Assembly: GCF_003600895.1 (NCBI RefSeq)
Contig: NZ_QYRP01000002.1
Coordinates: 3,162,001-3,226,000 of the forward strand
Reading direction: 5' to 3'
Length of the DNA stretch: 64,000 nt
Source of the DNA: Nocardioides cavernaquae
GTDB taxonomy: Bacteria; Actinomycetota; Actinomycetes; Propionibacteriales; Nocardioidaceae
Positions 43,187 to 54,294 of this stretch are shown here, piece by piece. The stretch's first letter is position 1; every line of letters begins with the position of its first letter. The notes beneath the pieces are model-generated. The model was not told the origin of the DNA and searched no databases. It worked only from the letters and a program-made list of their open reading frames with translations. Both the position numbers and the translations under genes were made by a program.

Positions 43187-44548
43187 TCAGGCAGCGCCGT
43201 CGTACGGAGTGGGAGCTCGTGGCGGCCGGGACACGTAGGAGTGTCCGGTGGGGGTGGTCGTGACGATCGCCTGGTCTTCTGGCGGACCGTGCGGGGACGG
43301 TCCGGCCCGCCAGTTCGGCGCTTCCTTGGCGTGGTTGCACATCTCGCACAGCCCCTGACCATTGCGGGCGGAGGTCGGACCACCCTGATCGTGATCCAGA
43401 GCGTGGTCGAGGTGCCTGATCGGCGCCCCACACCACTTCGTGCGGCAGACCCGGTCGCGGAAGATCATCAGCTTCGCCAACAGCTTGGGAAACAGACGAG
43501 CGCGGGAGTCCATCGCCACGAGACGACCATCCGGTGAGGCATAGAGCCGACGGAGCCAGACCTTCAGCCCTGCATCCAGCGTGTCGTGCGCAAGCTGCCG
43601 GGCCAGGTCGGCGGGGATCTGCCCGAACCCGTCGACATGCGCGGGATCATCGGAGCCGCCCAGCAGTGTCTGGTCCGAGACCACGAGGTTGATCGCGACC
43701 GGCACCACCGGCGGACCACCCGGCGTCACAGGAGCAGCGCCGGTGACCCGGGTGACGAGCAGGTCAGCCATCAGCTGACCCCGGGAGCGTCCATCGCCCG
43801 CGGCGCGGAGCCGGTCGGCTTCCTTGCTCAACGCGGCGAACACGGCGACGCCTTGGGTGACCGGGAGCAGCGCGGACAGCTGACTCATCACGTCCGGCGC
43901 CGGCCGCAGCGTCACCCGCCGGTCGGCCTCGGCCTTGGCGCGGCGGTCGATCACCGAACCCGGCTCAAGCTTGTAGGCGAGCCGATGGACGTCAGCGATC
44001 AGCTGCTTGTCGGAGTAGTCCGACAGAGCCTCAGGGTCACCCGCAATCGCACGGTCGATCGTGATCCGGTTTTCGAGGGTGAGGCACGCGGTCTCCTGCA
44101 GCAGCACCTTCGCGCGGTCTTCGGTGATCAGACCAGCCCGCAACGCAGTCAGTGTGTGGGGCATCTCGGTCGGGAGGACCTTGGCCATGCCCAGGTGCTG
44201 CCTGCCGCGGAACGGGGACTCGCGTCGAGCCAGCGCCACCTGCGAGGCGACCCCGCGACCTTGCCGCGCCACCGGCACACCCTGGGCGGCCTGCTCGGCG
44301 CGCTGCGAGGCGTCGAAGTCAGCGGTCACCATCACCTGCGCACCCGCCGCAGCACACGTCAGCTCCTCGAGCGCGCGGAGCAGGTCGATGCGCTCACCGT
44401 CGTCCAGGGCCCGGGACACCGACAACAGCGCCGACGTCCAGGACTGCACCGCCGCCGCTCCCACCGGCACACCCGCAGGCACACCTCCGGGCACACCGAA
44501 GGGCCCAGCGGGTGCCGGGCCTCTCCGGGCCTGCGAAGGTTCGAACAT
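43187..44548 (-). CDS. DUF222-HNH endonuclease-like protein (13E12-repeat type)
   Basis: The 453-residue protein has a DUF222 domain over about residues 40-330. A C-terminal HNH motif follows: RDRVCRTKWCGAPIRHLDHALDHDQGGPTSARNGQGLCEMCNHAKE in outline, with CRTKWC, the His-Asp pair of DHALDH, and CEMCNHAKE at residues 375-420. This family is highly multiplied in actinobacteria and related to the mycobacterial 13E12 repeats. Some members may be homing endonucleases. The N-terminus is rich in GVP repeats. Confidence 0.85.
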   Translation of the reverse strand: MFEPSQARRGPAPAGPFGVPGGVPAGVPVGAAAVQSWTSALLSVSRALDDGERIDLLRALEELTCAAAGAQVMVTADFDASQRAEQAAQGVPVARQGRGVASQVALARRESPFRGRQHLGMAKVLPTEMPHTLTALRAGLITEDRAKVLLQETACLTLENRITIDRAIAGDPEALSDYSDKQLIADVHRLAYKLEPGSVIDRRAKAEADRRVTLRPAPDVMSQLSALLPVTQGVAVFAALSKEADRLRAAGDGRSRGQLMADLLVTRVTGAAPVTPGGPPVVPVAINLVVSDQTLLGGSDDPAHVDGFGQIPADLARQLAHDTLDAGLKVWLRRLYASPDGRLVAMDSRARLFPKLLAKLMIFRDRVCRTKWCGAPIRHLDHALDHDQGGPTSARNGQGLCEMCNHAKEAPNWRAGPSPHGPPEDQAIVTTTPTGHSYVSRPPRAPTPYDGAA

Positions 44549-44653
44549 GTTCTCGATTCTATCGAGATCAGCCTACGGATGGAACCCCCGCAGACCGATC
44601 TGTGGAAACTATTTCCGCAGGTCAGAGCCCACTTCTCACCCACAGGCCATGCC

Positions 44654-45316
44654 TCACCTGTCGACACCCGCGGACAGGTCCTTGGGCCGCGTCTCCCCCA
44701 CCTCGACCGCTCTCACCAACCACGCCGCAACCGAAGCGGTCACAGCGCCGACCATCGCGATCCCGATCACCATCAGCACGACTGCAACCAGCCGCCCGGT
44801 CGTCGTGACCGGGTAGACCTCGCCGTAACCGACGGTTGTGACGGTGCAGGTCGCCCACCAGAGCGCGTCGCCAAACGCCGTGATGTTCGCGCCGGCCGCG
44901 TCCTGCTCGGCATCGAGGGCAGCTACCGCTCCCAGCCCGACTGCCATCACCGCCGCCCCGACCGCATAGACCGTCACGCGCCCGACCAGGGAAGTCGCCG
45001 CACTCCGGTGCAGGATCCGCATCAACGCCAGGAGACGGAGCAGGCGCAGCGGCCGCAGCACCGGAAGGATGATCAGCGCGACGTCGTACCAGTGGACAAG
45101 CGCGTACCGACGGCGATCCCCAGCAAGGACGAGCCGGATGGCGAAGTCGACCGCAAAGGCAACCCACACCGCCCACGAGACGAACCGGAGGAAGAGTTCG
45201 AGGTCCGGCTCCAGGCGGGGATCGACCACCGGCCACGCGTACGCAACGAGGAACGCAAGAGCCAGCAGAAGCAGAGGAATCTCAGTGCGCCGTTCCCAGC
45301 GCTGCACGCGAGTCAT
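44654..45316 (-). CDS. Potassium channel, voltage-gated-like layout without RCK domain
   Basis: The ATG at 45316 (MTRVQRWERRTEIPLLLLAL) gives 220 residues. About five hydrophobic helices, including an arginine-bearing LRPLRLLRLLALMRILHRS resembling S4, precede the pore loop TCTVTTVGYGEVYPV (filter TVGYG) and the last helix. It belongs to the ion-channel family. It is third in an operon after a DUF389 gene and an RCK-containing channel, 26 bases after the DUF389 stop. Confidence 0.85.
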   Translation of the reverse strand: MTRVQRWERRTEIPLLLLALAFLVAYAWPVVDPRLEPDLELFLRFVSWAVWVAFAVDFAIRLVLAGDRRRYALVHWYDVALIILPVLRPLRLLRLLALMRILHRSAATSLVGRVTVYAVGAAVMAVGLGAVAALDAEQDAAGANITAFGDALWWATCTVTTVGYGEVYPVTTTGRLVAVVLMVIGIAMVGAVTASVAAWLVRAVEVGETRPKDLSAGVDR

Positions 45317-45342
45317 GCGCCCATGCTCGCAGCGAGACGTCC

Positions 45343-46317
45343 TCAGCTGTCGAACAGATCCGACCGCCGACGCGCTTCGATCCGCCGGGCACGGCGGAGC
45401 GAGATCGCATTCCAGACACGCTCCTGGACCGCGAGCGTGAGCCATCCGGCAACCGCCATGCCGGTGAGGTTGAGCGCGAGCTGCTGGACGCTCCCCCAGA
45501 TCTCGGAGGGCACCCAGAACGCGAGGCCGAGGGCGAGGTTGCCGGCCGCCGGGATGGTGGTGACCGAGATGAAGACGCCGGACAGACCGCCGACTCGCGA
45601 GGAGGTCACGGACAGGACCCCAGCGGCCGCCGCGATCAGCGCGACGATGAACGACCACTTGTCCGGTGTGTAGATGAAACCGGTCGCCGGCCTCGGAGCG
45701 GTGACCTGCGCGAGCGTGATCCAGCCGAGCCACCGTGTGACCAGCGCGAACACGGCCGTCACCGCAATCGCGCAGAGGAAGCCCAGGACCAGTGCCCGGG
45801 AGGACGCCAGGAGCAACGTCCAGCGCCGCCGCACGAGGGACACTCCGAGCGCCGCGACCGCTCCGAACTCCGGGCCCAGCACCATCGCGCCGATCACCAG
45901 GATCTGGGAGTCGAGCACGATCGCGATCGAGGCAAGCACGGTGGCGAGGCTCATGAAGGTCAGGAAGGTCCAGTTGAGCTCACTGTCGTCGTAGCCGCGC
46001 TGGACGACGGCGGCCCAGACGACCGCGTCGGCGCTGCTGCCCGGCGTACGCCTCTCCGCGTCGAAGCCATCCTGGGAGATCCAGGTGTCGACGGCGTCGA
46101 GGTGGATCGTGCCGGTGCGGTGCACCCCGAGAGCGCGCAGGCCCTCGACGATCTCGTTGGCTCCCTCACGCGCGAGGTCCGCGGTGACCAGGTCGCCCGA
46201 CGGCACGATGGACGCGCCGCGGATCACGGCAAGGCTGGAGACCGCGGGGTCCGCCTGCAGCAGCGCGAGAACGGCCGAGGTCGTCTCCGAAGGCGACGAG
46301 ACCCGCAACCGCAGCAC
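45343..46317 (-). CDS. DUF389-family membrane protein
   Basis: The product has 324 residues from a GTG. The first ~110 residues are a soluble ACT-like part ([19 protein letters not shown]). Six or so hydrophobic helices follow, with [30 protein letters not shown] near residue 130, the DUF389 hallmark. The function of the family is unknown. It starts three bases after the RCK channel stop, so co-expression with both channels is likely. Confidence 0.85.
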   Translation of the reverse strand: MLRLRVSSPSETTSAVLALLQADPAVSSLAVIRGASIVPSGDLVTADLAREGANEIVEGLRALGVHRTGTIHLDAVDTWISQDGFDAERRTPGSSADAVVWAAVVQRGYDDSELNWTFLTFMSLATVLASIAIVLDSQILVIGAMVLGPEFGAVAALGVSLVRRRWTLLLASSRALVLGFLCAIAVTAVFALVTRWLGWITLAQVTAPRPATGFIYTPDKWSFIVALIAAAAGVLSVTSSRVGGLSGVFISVTTIPAAGNLALGLAFWVPSEIWGSVQQLALNLTGMAVAGWLTLAVQERVWNAISLRRARRIEARRRSDLFDS

Positions 46318-46320
46318 GGC

Positions 46321-47400
46321 TCAGTCCCTCTCCACCGCGAGTTCCTCGCCGTGGGTGCCGGGGCGCGGCGCCCACGGCAGCTCCTGGGCGGGGCGTACGA
46401 CGATGAGCCGGTCGCCGCGGGCAAGCAGGGTCACCGAGGGATCGAAGTAGCGGTAGACCTTCTCGTCACGCACGACCGCGATCACCTGGTCGGTGAGCGA
46501 CTGCGGCTGCTTGCCGACCTCGTTGACCAGCAGCTCCCGCTCGGCGACCTCGAGGCCCTGGCCGTAGGTGAGCAGGTCCTCGAGCACCGCGCCGAGTGTC
46601 GGCGACAGCGACGAGAGGCCGACCAGGCGGCCGACCGCGTCGCTGGAGGTGACCACCGAGTCGGCGCCACTCTGGCGGATCAGCGGGACGTTCTCCTCCT
46701 CACGCACCGCCGCGACGATGTACGCCGCGGGGTTGAGCTGGCGGACCGTGAGCGTGGCGAGCACGGTCGAGTCGTCGCGGTCAGTCGTGATGATGACCTG
46801 GCGCGCGTTCTCGACCTCGGCGCGACGCAGCACCTCGCGGCGCGTCGCATCGCCGGCCACGACGGCGTACCCGTCCGCATGGGCGTCCTCGACGCCGGTC
46901 GGGCTGGGGTCGACGACGACGATGCTGCGCGGGTCCTGGCCGTTCATGACCAGGGTGGTCGTGGCGCTGCGGCCCTTGTTGCCGTAGCCGATGATGACGA
47001 CGTGCTGGTCCATGTGCTTCCTCCACCGGGCGACCCGGAACATCTCGCGTCCCTGCGAGGCGAGAACCTCGAGGGTGGTGCCGATCAGGAGCACCAGGAA
47101 GGCAATGCGCGCGGGGGTGATCACAAACGCGTTGATCATCCGGGCGGTGTCCGTCGAAGGAGCGATGTCGCCGTAGCCGGTCGTGCTCAGCGTGACGGTC
47201 GTGTAGTAGATCGCGTCGCGGAACGACACGTGCTCATCGCGCGCGTCGTAGTAGCCGTCGGCGTCGAGCCACACCAGCAGCACCGTGCCGACCAGGATCG
47301 AGAGGGCGAGCAGCAGTCGCTGGCCGAGCTGCCACCACGGCGACCGTGTCGGCAGCGGCAGCGTGACGCCGATGCCGGCGCCCAGACCCCGAGCGCTCAC
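46321..47400 (-). CDS. Two-helix potassium channel with RCK (TrkA-N/TrkA-C) domains
   Basis: The 359-residue protein has a first helix at about 26-45, the pore TVTLSTTGYGDIAPS near 68 (filter TTGYG) and a second helix at about 90-110. The RCK domain begins DQHVVIIGYGNKGRSATTTL near 131 (nucleotide-binding GxGxxG-like), and TrkA-C ends the protein (LLARGDRLIVVRPAQEL). It is a gated K+ channel of the MthK/Kch type and the first gene of the operon. Confidence 0.9.
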   Translation of the reverse strand: MSARGLGAGIGVTLPLPTRSPWWQLGQRLLLALSILVGTVLLVWLDADGYYDARDEHVSFRDAIYYTTVTLSTTGYGDIAPSTDTARMINAFVITPARIAFLVLLIGTTLEVLASQGREMFRVARWRKHMDQHVVIIGYGNKGRSATTTLVMNGQDPRSIVVVDPSPTGVEDAHADGYAVVAGDATRREVLRRAEVENARQVIITTDRDDSTVLATLTVRQLNPAAYIVAAVREEENVPLIRQSGADSVVTSSDAVGRLVGLSSLSPTLGAVLEDLLTYGQGLEVAERELLVNEVGKQPQSLTDQVIAVVRDEKVYRYFDPSVTLLARGDRLIVVRPAQELPWAPRPGTHGEELAVERD

Positions 47401-47402
47401 AG

Positions 47403-47747
47403 TCAGTCGGAGACTTCGCCGAAGATGGTGATGACGTCGTCATCGGAGCCGGACTGGCCCTTGTTCATCGTCGAGACGAACCTGAACTTGTCACCCTTCG
47501 CGGGCTGCGCGGCGTCGTCGGTGCGGCGCCAGACTCCGCAGATCACGTCGTCCTTCGCGCCGTCGAGCTCGGACACGGCCTCACCCTCGAGGCAGAGCTT
47601 GCGGGTCGGACCCTCATAGCTCGTCACGACGGCCGTGGTGCGGTCGGGCGCAGGCGGACCAGCGACGACGCCGACCAGGTAACCACCCAGAAGGCACAGT
47701 CCGGCACCGGCGAGGACGACAGGAGTCGGCAGGTTCACGTTTCCCAC
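47403..47747 (-). CDS. Single-pass membrane or secreted hypothetical protein
   Basis: The GTG at 47747 gives 114 residues. A hydrophobic helix (residues 7-28, VVLAGAGLCLLGGYLVGVVAG) is followed by an extracytoplasmic domain with two Cys (KLCLEG and VICGVW) and an end DDDVITIFGEVSD. No family was recognised. It sits two bases before the RCK channel gene, so it is probably in the same operon. Confidence 0.55.
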   Translation of the reverse strand: MGNVNLPTPVVLAGAGLCLLGGYLVGVVAGPPAPDRTTAVVTSYEGPTRKLCLEGEAVSELDGAKDDVICGVWRRTDDAAQPAKGDKFRFVSTMNKGQSGSDDDVITIFGEVSD

Positions 47748-47752
47748 GGGGG

Positions 47753-48649
47753 TCAGTCTGGCACGGAGCGGTTCGAAAGCCGCGGCCACACGGTGTCGAC
47801 CGACGCATTGAGTGCGGCGCCGATGAGGACGGCGATGGAAACGATGTAGAGCCAGAGCAGAACGGTGATCGGCGCGGAGAGCGGACCGTAGACCGAGGTC
47901 GACTCACCCGCGGTCGCGGTCAGCACCCAGCGGAGCACCCAGGAGCCGACCACCCAGGTCAGGAGCGTGAAGCAGGCACCCGGCAGGTTGTAGCGCCACG
48001 CAGTCCTGACCGGCACCGACACGTGGTAGAGCGTCGCGAGGAAGCAGACGCAGAGCAGGAGTACGACGGGCCAGTAGAGGTCCTCGAGGAACTCGATGCG
48101 ATCGGGGATCCACCGGTTCACCAGGGTCGGCCCGGCGACGAGCAACGGGATCGTCACCATGCCGGTGAGCAGGCCGAGCACGTAGAGCCCGAACGAGAGC
48201 GCCCGGGTCTGCACGATCCCCCGGTGCCCACCGAGTCCGTGCATGATCGTGATGGTGTCGACGAAGACGTTGAGCGCGCGGCTGCCCGACCACAGGGCCA
48301 GGACGAATCCGATCGAGATAACGTCGAGGCGGCCACCCTCGATGACCGTGTCGAACGTCGGCTCGATGACGTTGCGCACCGCGCTCTCGGTCATCGCGCG
48401 CCCGGCAAGGTCGAGCGTCGCGGTCCGGATCTCCTCGATCTGCCCGGGAGTGAAGCGCTCGGTGAAGTAACCGATCGCACCGGTGAGCGCGAAGATCAGC
48501 GGCGGCATCGAGAGCACGGCGAAGAACGCCGCCTCCGCCGCGAGGCCGGTGACGCGCCAGCGCATGCAGGAGGCGACGGTTGCGGTGATCAGCCGCCAGA
48601 GCGGGTGAAGGACCCGGCGCAGCATGGAGAGCAGCGCGTCCCGGGTCAT
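47753..48649 (-). CDS. YihY/BrkB-family membrane protein
   Basis: The ATG at 48649 (MTRDALLSMLRRVLHPLWRL) gives 298 residues with six hydrophobic helices: LAAEAAFFAVLSMPPLIFALTGAIG, VLALWSGSRALNVFVDTI and IVSIAVLIGAALNASVD. The family was once called RNase BN or virulence factor BrkB, and most members have no proven function. The in-frame extension before the ATG is unlikely. Confidence 0.85.
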   Translation of the reverse strand: MTRDALLSMLRRVLHPLWRLITATVASCMRWRVTGLAAEAAFFAVLSMPPLIFALTGAIGYFTERFTPGQIEEIRTATLDLAGRAMTESAVRNVIEPTFDTVIEGGRLDVISIGFVLALWSGSRALNVFVDTITIMHGLGGHRGIVQTRALSFGLYVLGLLTGMVTIPLLVAGPTLVNRWIPDRIEFLEDLYWPVVLLLCVCFLATLYHVSVPVRTAWRYNLPGACFTLLTWVVGSWVLRWVLTATAGESTSVYGPLSAPITVLLWLYIVSIAVLIGAALNASVDTVWPRLSNRSVPD

Positions 48650-48763
48650 GGGGTCACCGTAGCGAGCGGGCCGGGCACTTGAGGTGCACCGACCCGCCCG
48701 CAAGCGGTCACGCTGCTAGATCACCGTGGGCTCCGCCCTGGTGTCGCAGCTCGTCGTACGCCG

Positions 48764-50155
48764 TCAGACGGGGACGGTCCGCGGCTCCGGGACGACCGCC
48801 ACAACCGGCTCCACCGGCTCCACCGCTCCATCCGGACCGTGGTCGTCGACCATCGTCGTCTCGTCGAACGGGTCGGCACCCGAGAGCGCGCGGTCGAGCT
48901 GGGGCCGGTCGATGCCGCCGGTCCATCCGGCGACCAGGACGGTGGCCACCGCGTTGCCGGCGAAGTTCGTCAGCGCGCGGGCCTCGGACATGAACCGGTC
49001 GATGCCGACGATGAGGCCGACGCCGTCGAGCAGCTCCGGACGGTGCGAGCTGAGGCCGCCGGCGAGGGTGGCCATGCCGGCGCCGGTGACACCGGCCGCG
49101 CCCTTGGAGGCGATCATCATGAAGAGCAGCAGCGAGACCTGCTCGCCGATCGACAGCGGGTCGCCCATGGCCGAGGCGATGAAGAGCGAGGCCATCGTCA
49201 GGTAGATCGCCGTGCCGTCGAGGTTGAACGAGTAGCCGGTCGGGACCACGACGCCGACGGTCGGGCGGTCGATGCCGGCGTGCTCCATCTTCGCGATCAG
49301 GCGCGGCAGGGCCGACTCGGACGACGAGGTGGAGACGATCAGCAGGAACTCGCGACCGAGGTAGCGCAGCAGGCTGAAGATGTTGACCCCCGCAGCGATG
49401 CGGAGCAGCGAGCCGAGGATGACGAAGACGAAGAGCGCGCAGGTGATGTAGAAGCCGAGCATCAGGACGGCGAGGCTCTGCAGCGCGCCGAGGCCGGTCT
49501 CGCCGACGACGGCAGCGATGGCACCGAACGCTCCCACCGGGGCGGCCCACATGATCATCGACAGCACGCGGAAGACCAGGCGCTGCACGTGACCGACTCC
49601 CTTGAGGATCGGCTCACCCGAGGTGCCCATGGCCTGCAGGGCGAAGCCGACCAGCAGCGCGACGAGCAGGGTCTGCAGCACCTCGCCGGAGGTGATGCCG
49701 GAGAGCATCGAGGTCGGGATGATGCCGAGCAGGAACTCGGCCGTGGTGGCGTGTGCGCCAGCCGCCTGGGCACTGCCGGCCTCAGCGGTCGCCGGGGTGA
49801 TCTGCAGCCCGTCACCGGGGTTGAGGACGTTGCCGACGAGCAGGCCGATGCCGAGCGCGACCGTCGACATCGTGAGGAAGTAGCCGAGTGCGAGGCCGCC
49901 GACCTTGCCGACCTTGGCCGCGCTGCGGACCGAGCCGACTCCGAGGACGATCGTGCAGAAGATGACCGGCTGGATCATCATCTTGATCAGGCCGACGAAG
50001 GCCTGGCCGAGCGGCTTGAGCTCGACGGCGAACGCCGGCGCCACGGCGCCGACCAGGATGCCGAGCGCCACGGCCGCGATCACGGCCAGGTAGAGGTAGT
50101 GGGTGCGGTCCTTGCGGCGAACGGGTGCGCCTGCCTGACCAGTGGTGCTGCTCAT
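48764..50155 (-). CDS. Dicarboxylate:cation symporter (DctA/GltP family)
   Basis: The 463-residue protein starts after GGAGG and has eight or so helices with the DAACS motifs: FVGLIKMMIQPVIFCTIVLGV near residue 52, STSSSESALPRLI (serine-rich loop) near 273, and VVPTGYSFNLDGTAIYLTMA near 300. These carriers take up C4-dicarboxylates or glutamate with H+ or Na+. A divergent sensor-kinase/regulator pair of the citrate/C4-dicarboxylate type supports a C4-dicarboxylate substrate. Confidence 0.88.
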   Translation of the reverse strand: MSSTTGQAGAPVRRKDRTHYLYLAVIAAVALGILVGAVAPAFAVELKPLGQAFVGLIKMMIQPVIFCTIVLGVGSVRSAAKVGKVGGLALGYFLTMSTVALGIGLLVGNVLNPGDGLQITPATAEAGSAQAAGAHATTAEFLLGIIPTSMLSGITSGEVLQTLLVALLVGFALQAMGTSGEPILKGVGHVQRLVFRVLSMIMWAAPVGAFGAIAAVVGETGLGALQSLAVLMLGFYITCALFVFVILGSLLRIAAGVNIFSLLRYLGREFLLIVSTSSSESALPRLIAKMEHAGIDRPTVGVVVPTGYSFNLDGTAIYLTMASLFIASAMGDPLSIGEQVSLLLFMMIASKGAAGVTGAGMATLAGGLSSHRPELLDGVGLIVGIDRFMSEARALTNFAGNAVATVLVAGWTGGIDRPQLDRALSGADPFDETTMVDDHGPDGAVEPVEPVVAVVPEPRTVPV

Positions 50156-50300
50156 GATTCCTCCAGCGGTTTCGGGACCGTCCCGACGAACTCATGCTGT
50201 TCGGACATGTGACCGTCGTCACCCTTGCGTTCACAGAGTTCACGGCGGGGCGACGCGGCCACGCCGCAGGGTCCGCGCCGGGTGGGGCAGAATCGCGAAC

Positions 50301-51875
50301 ATGCGCTGGCTCCGCCGCGACCACTCCGTCGCCCGGCAGATCTTCCTTCTGCAACTCCTGCTCGTGGTGCTCCTGGTCGCCGCGGCGCTCGGGTTCGCGG
50401 CGTACGACGCGCGGCAGGATGCCCGCACGCAGGCGACCAGCCGGGCCGTGGCCGTCGCCGAGGCGGTGGCCGACTCCCCCGCGGTCCGCTCCGCGCTGCG
50501 TGACCCGGACCCGACGCGCGTCCTCCAGCCGTACGCCGAGGACGTCCGCCTCGACACCGGCACTGACTTCATCGTCGTCATGGAGCTCGACCGCACGCGG
50601 TTCACGCACCCCGACGTGAGCCAGATCGGCAAGCCGTTCGTCGGCGATCTCGGAGGTGCGCCGGATGGCGAGATCTTCACCCAGGAGTACACCGGCACGC
50701 TCGGGCCGTCGGTGCGCGCCGTGGTGCCCGTGACGGACGACGGGGCGGTCGTCGCGCTGGTCTCGAGCGGCATCACGCTCGAGCACATCCAGCAGGACGT
50801 CCTCCGCGAGATCCTGCGGCTCGGCCTGGTGGGCTCGGCAGTCCTTGCCCTCGGCGCAGTCGGGGCGCTGCTGATGAGCCGACGCCTGCGACGCCAGACC
50901 CACGGCCTGGAGGCCGGCGAGATCACCCGCATGTACGAGTACTACGACGCGGTCCTGCACGCGGTGCGCGAGGGGCTCCTGCTCCTCGACACCAGCGATC
51001 GCGTGCAGCTGGTCAACGACGAGGCCCGCCGACTGCTCGCCCTCCCCGACGACGTGATCGGTCGCTCCGTGCACTCGCTCGGGCTGCCGCCGGCGCTGAG
51101 CCGTGCGGCCGTCGGCGAACGCGCAGCCGCCGACGACATCTACGTGACCGACGAGCACGTGCTGGTGGTCAGCTCGTCGCCCGCGGTCTGGGAGGGGCAC
51201 ACCGTCGGCTCCGTCGTCACCCTGCGCGACCGCACCGAGCTGCAGGACGTCACCGGCGAGCTCGACCTGGTCCGCGGCCTCACCGACTCGCTGCGTGCGC
51301 AGAACCACGAGGCCGCCAACCGGCTGCACGCCGTGGTCTCCCTGATCGAGATGGGGCAGCCCGACGAGGCGCTCGACTTCGCCACCGAGGAGCTCCAGGT
51401 GGCGCAGCTGCTGGCCGACCGGCTCACCGCGTCCGTGCAGGAGCCCGTGCTGGCGGCGCTGCTGCTCGGCAAGACCGCGGACGCCGCGGAGCGGGGCATC
51501 GCGCTCGAGATCTCCGGCGAGGTGTCGGGTTCGTCGCTCCCCCTGGCCGCCCGTGAGCTGCTCACCGTCGTCGGCAATCTCGTGGACAACGCGCTCGAGG
51601 CAGTCTCCGGTGCTGACTCCCGGCGGGTGCGGGTGCTGCTCGAGGGTGGCCCCGGCCAACTCACCGTCGTCGTCGAGGACAGCGGACCGGGCATCGCCCC
51701 CGGCGACGCGGAGAAGGTCCTGGAACGGGGTTGGTCGACCAAGGCGACCTCCGGGCGAGGCGTGGGGCTGGCCCTGGTCGCCCAGACCGTACGCCGCCAC
51801 GGCGGGGACATTGCCGTCTCCGGGTCCGACCTGGGCGGGGCGTGCTTCCGGGTCTCGATCGGAGGGACCGCATGA
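50301..51875 (+). CDS. Sensor histidine kinase, CitA/DcuS type
   Basis: The ATG at 50301 gives 524 residues; the frame is open upstream without a good start. A first helix lies at about 13-35, a periplasmic PDC-like domain at about 40-170 (DFIVVMELDRTRFTHPDVSQIGK, then TEEYTGT-like QEYTGTLGPSVRAVVPV) and a second helix at about 175-198. A PAS domain follows, and then the phosphoacceptor LRAQNHEAANRLHAV near 335. The ATPase has NLVDNALEAV, EDSGPGI and GRGVGLAL. It senses extracellular dicarboxylate or citrate. It is divergent from the symporter. Confidence 0.88.
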   Translation: MRWLRRDHSVARQIFLLQLLLVVLLVAAALGFAAYDARQDARTQATSRAVAVAEAVADSPAVRSALRDPDPTRVLQPYAEDVRLDTGTDFIVVMELDRTRFTHPDVSQIGKPFVGDLGGAPDGEIFTQEYTGTLGPSVRAVVPVTDDGAVVALVSSGITLEHIQQDVLREILRLGLVGSAVLALGAVGALLMSRRLRRQTHGLEAGEITRMYEYYDAVLHAVREGLLLLDTSDRVQLVNDEARRLLALPDDVIGRSVHSLGLPPALSRAAVGERAAADDIYVTDEHVLVVSSSPAVWEGHTVGSVVTLRDRTELQDVTGELDLVRGLTDSLRAQNHEAANRLHAVVSLIEMGQPDEALDFATEELQVAQLLADRLTASVQEPVLAALLLGKTADAAERGIALEISGEVSGSSLPLAARELLTVVGNLVDNALEAVSGADSRRVRVLLEGGPGQLTVVVEDSGPGIAPGDAEKVLERGWSTKATSGRGVGLALVAQTVRRHGGDIAVSGSDLGGACFRVSIGGTA

Positions 51876-52552
51876 CGATCCGGGTGCTCGTCGTCGAGGA
51901 CGAGGAAGTCGCGGCCCGCGCCCACGCGGCGTACGTGGAGAGGATGGAGGGCTTCGCCGTCGCCGGGGTCGCCCGGTCGGCCGCCGAGGCGCTGCGCCAC
52001 CTGACCGCCGATCCTGACGTCCAGCTGGTGCTGCTCGACATGCACCTGCCCGACGGCCACGGACTCGGCCTGCTGCAGCGCCTCCGGGCAGCGGGTCACC
52101 TGTGCGACGTCATCGCAGTGACCTCCGCGCGCGACGTCGACGTGGTGCGTGCCGCAGTCGCGCAAGGCGTGGTGCAGTACCTCCTCAAGCCGTTCACCTG
52201 GCCGACGTTCCGGGCCAAGCTCGAGCAGTACGCGGCGTACCGGGCGCAGCTGACGGCGAGCGTCGGCGACGTGGCGCAGGACGAGGTCGACTCGATGCTC
52301 GGCGCGCTGCACGCGCGCGGCACCAATGCACCGCTCCCCAAGGGGATGTCCCCCGAGTCGCTGCGCCAGGTGACCGCCGTCCTCCGTGCCGCTGAGTCGG
52401 GTCTTTCCGCCACCGAGGTCGCTGAGGCGATCGGCGCCTCCCGCGTCACCGCCCGGCGCTACCTCGAGCACCTCGCGGACACGGGCTCCGTCGAGCGCTC
52501 ACCCCGCTACGGCGGGAGCGGCCGACCCGAGGTCGCCTACACCTGGCGCTGA
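51872..52552 (+). CDS. Response regulator, CitB/DcuR type
   Basis: The ATG at 51872 overlaps the kinase stop (ATGA) and gives 226 residues. The receiver domain has VVEDEEVAARAHAAY, phospho-Asp in VLLDMHLPDGHG near residue 53 and Lys in YLLKPFTW. The C-terminal HTH reads LSATEVAEAIGASRVTARRYLE. With its kinase it should control the divergent symporter gene from the 145-base region between them. Confidence 0.9.
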   Translation: MTIRVLVVEDEEVAARAHAAYVERMEGFAVAGVARSAAEALRHLTADPDVQLVLLDMHLPDGHGLGLLQRLRAAGHLCDVIAVTSARDVDVVRAAVAQGVVQYLLKPFTWPTFRAKLEQYAAYRAQLTASVGDVAQDEVDSMLGALHARGTNAPLPKGMSPESLRQVTAVLRAAESGLSATEVAEAIGASRVTARRYLEHLADTGSVERSPRYGGSGRPEVAYTWR

Positions 52553-52571
52553 GCCGGGATCGTGGCCCGGC
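52553..52571. terminator. Possible short hairpin terminator between converging genes
   Basis: GCCGGG (52553-52558) pairs with CCCGGC (52566-52571) around a seven-base loop right after the response-regulator stop. There is no T run, so termination is only probable. Confidence 0.4.
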
Positions 52572-52595
52572 ACGGGCAACACACCTGTGCGGCCA

Positions 52596-54239
<1,644 letters not shown>

Positions 54240-54294
54240 GCGGTTGAAACTAGTCCTGCGCACCGGCCCGGTCGAGCCGAACATGAGGGTTGTC

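Noticed and set aside
43586..45673. 695-residue plus-strand ORF
   Set aside because: It spans the reverse strands of the HNH, channel and DUF389 genes, which have convincing motifs. Its composition (R, H, P, Q rich) is typical of a shadow frame.
46102..47619. 505-residue plus-strand ORF
   Set aside because: It is antisense to the RCK potassium channel and shows no domain.
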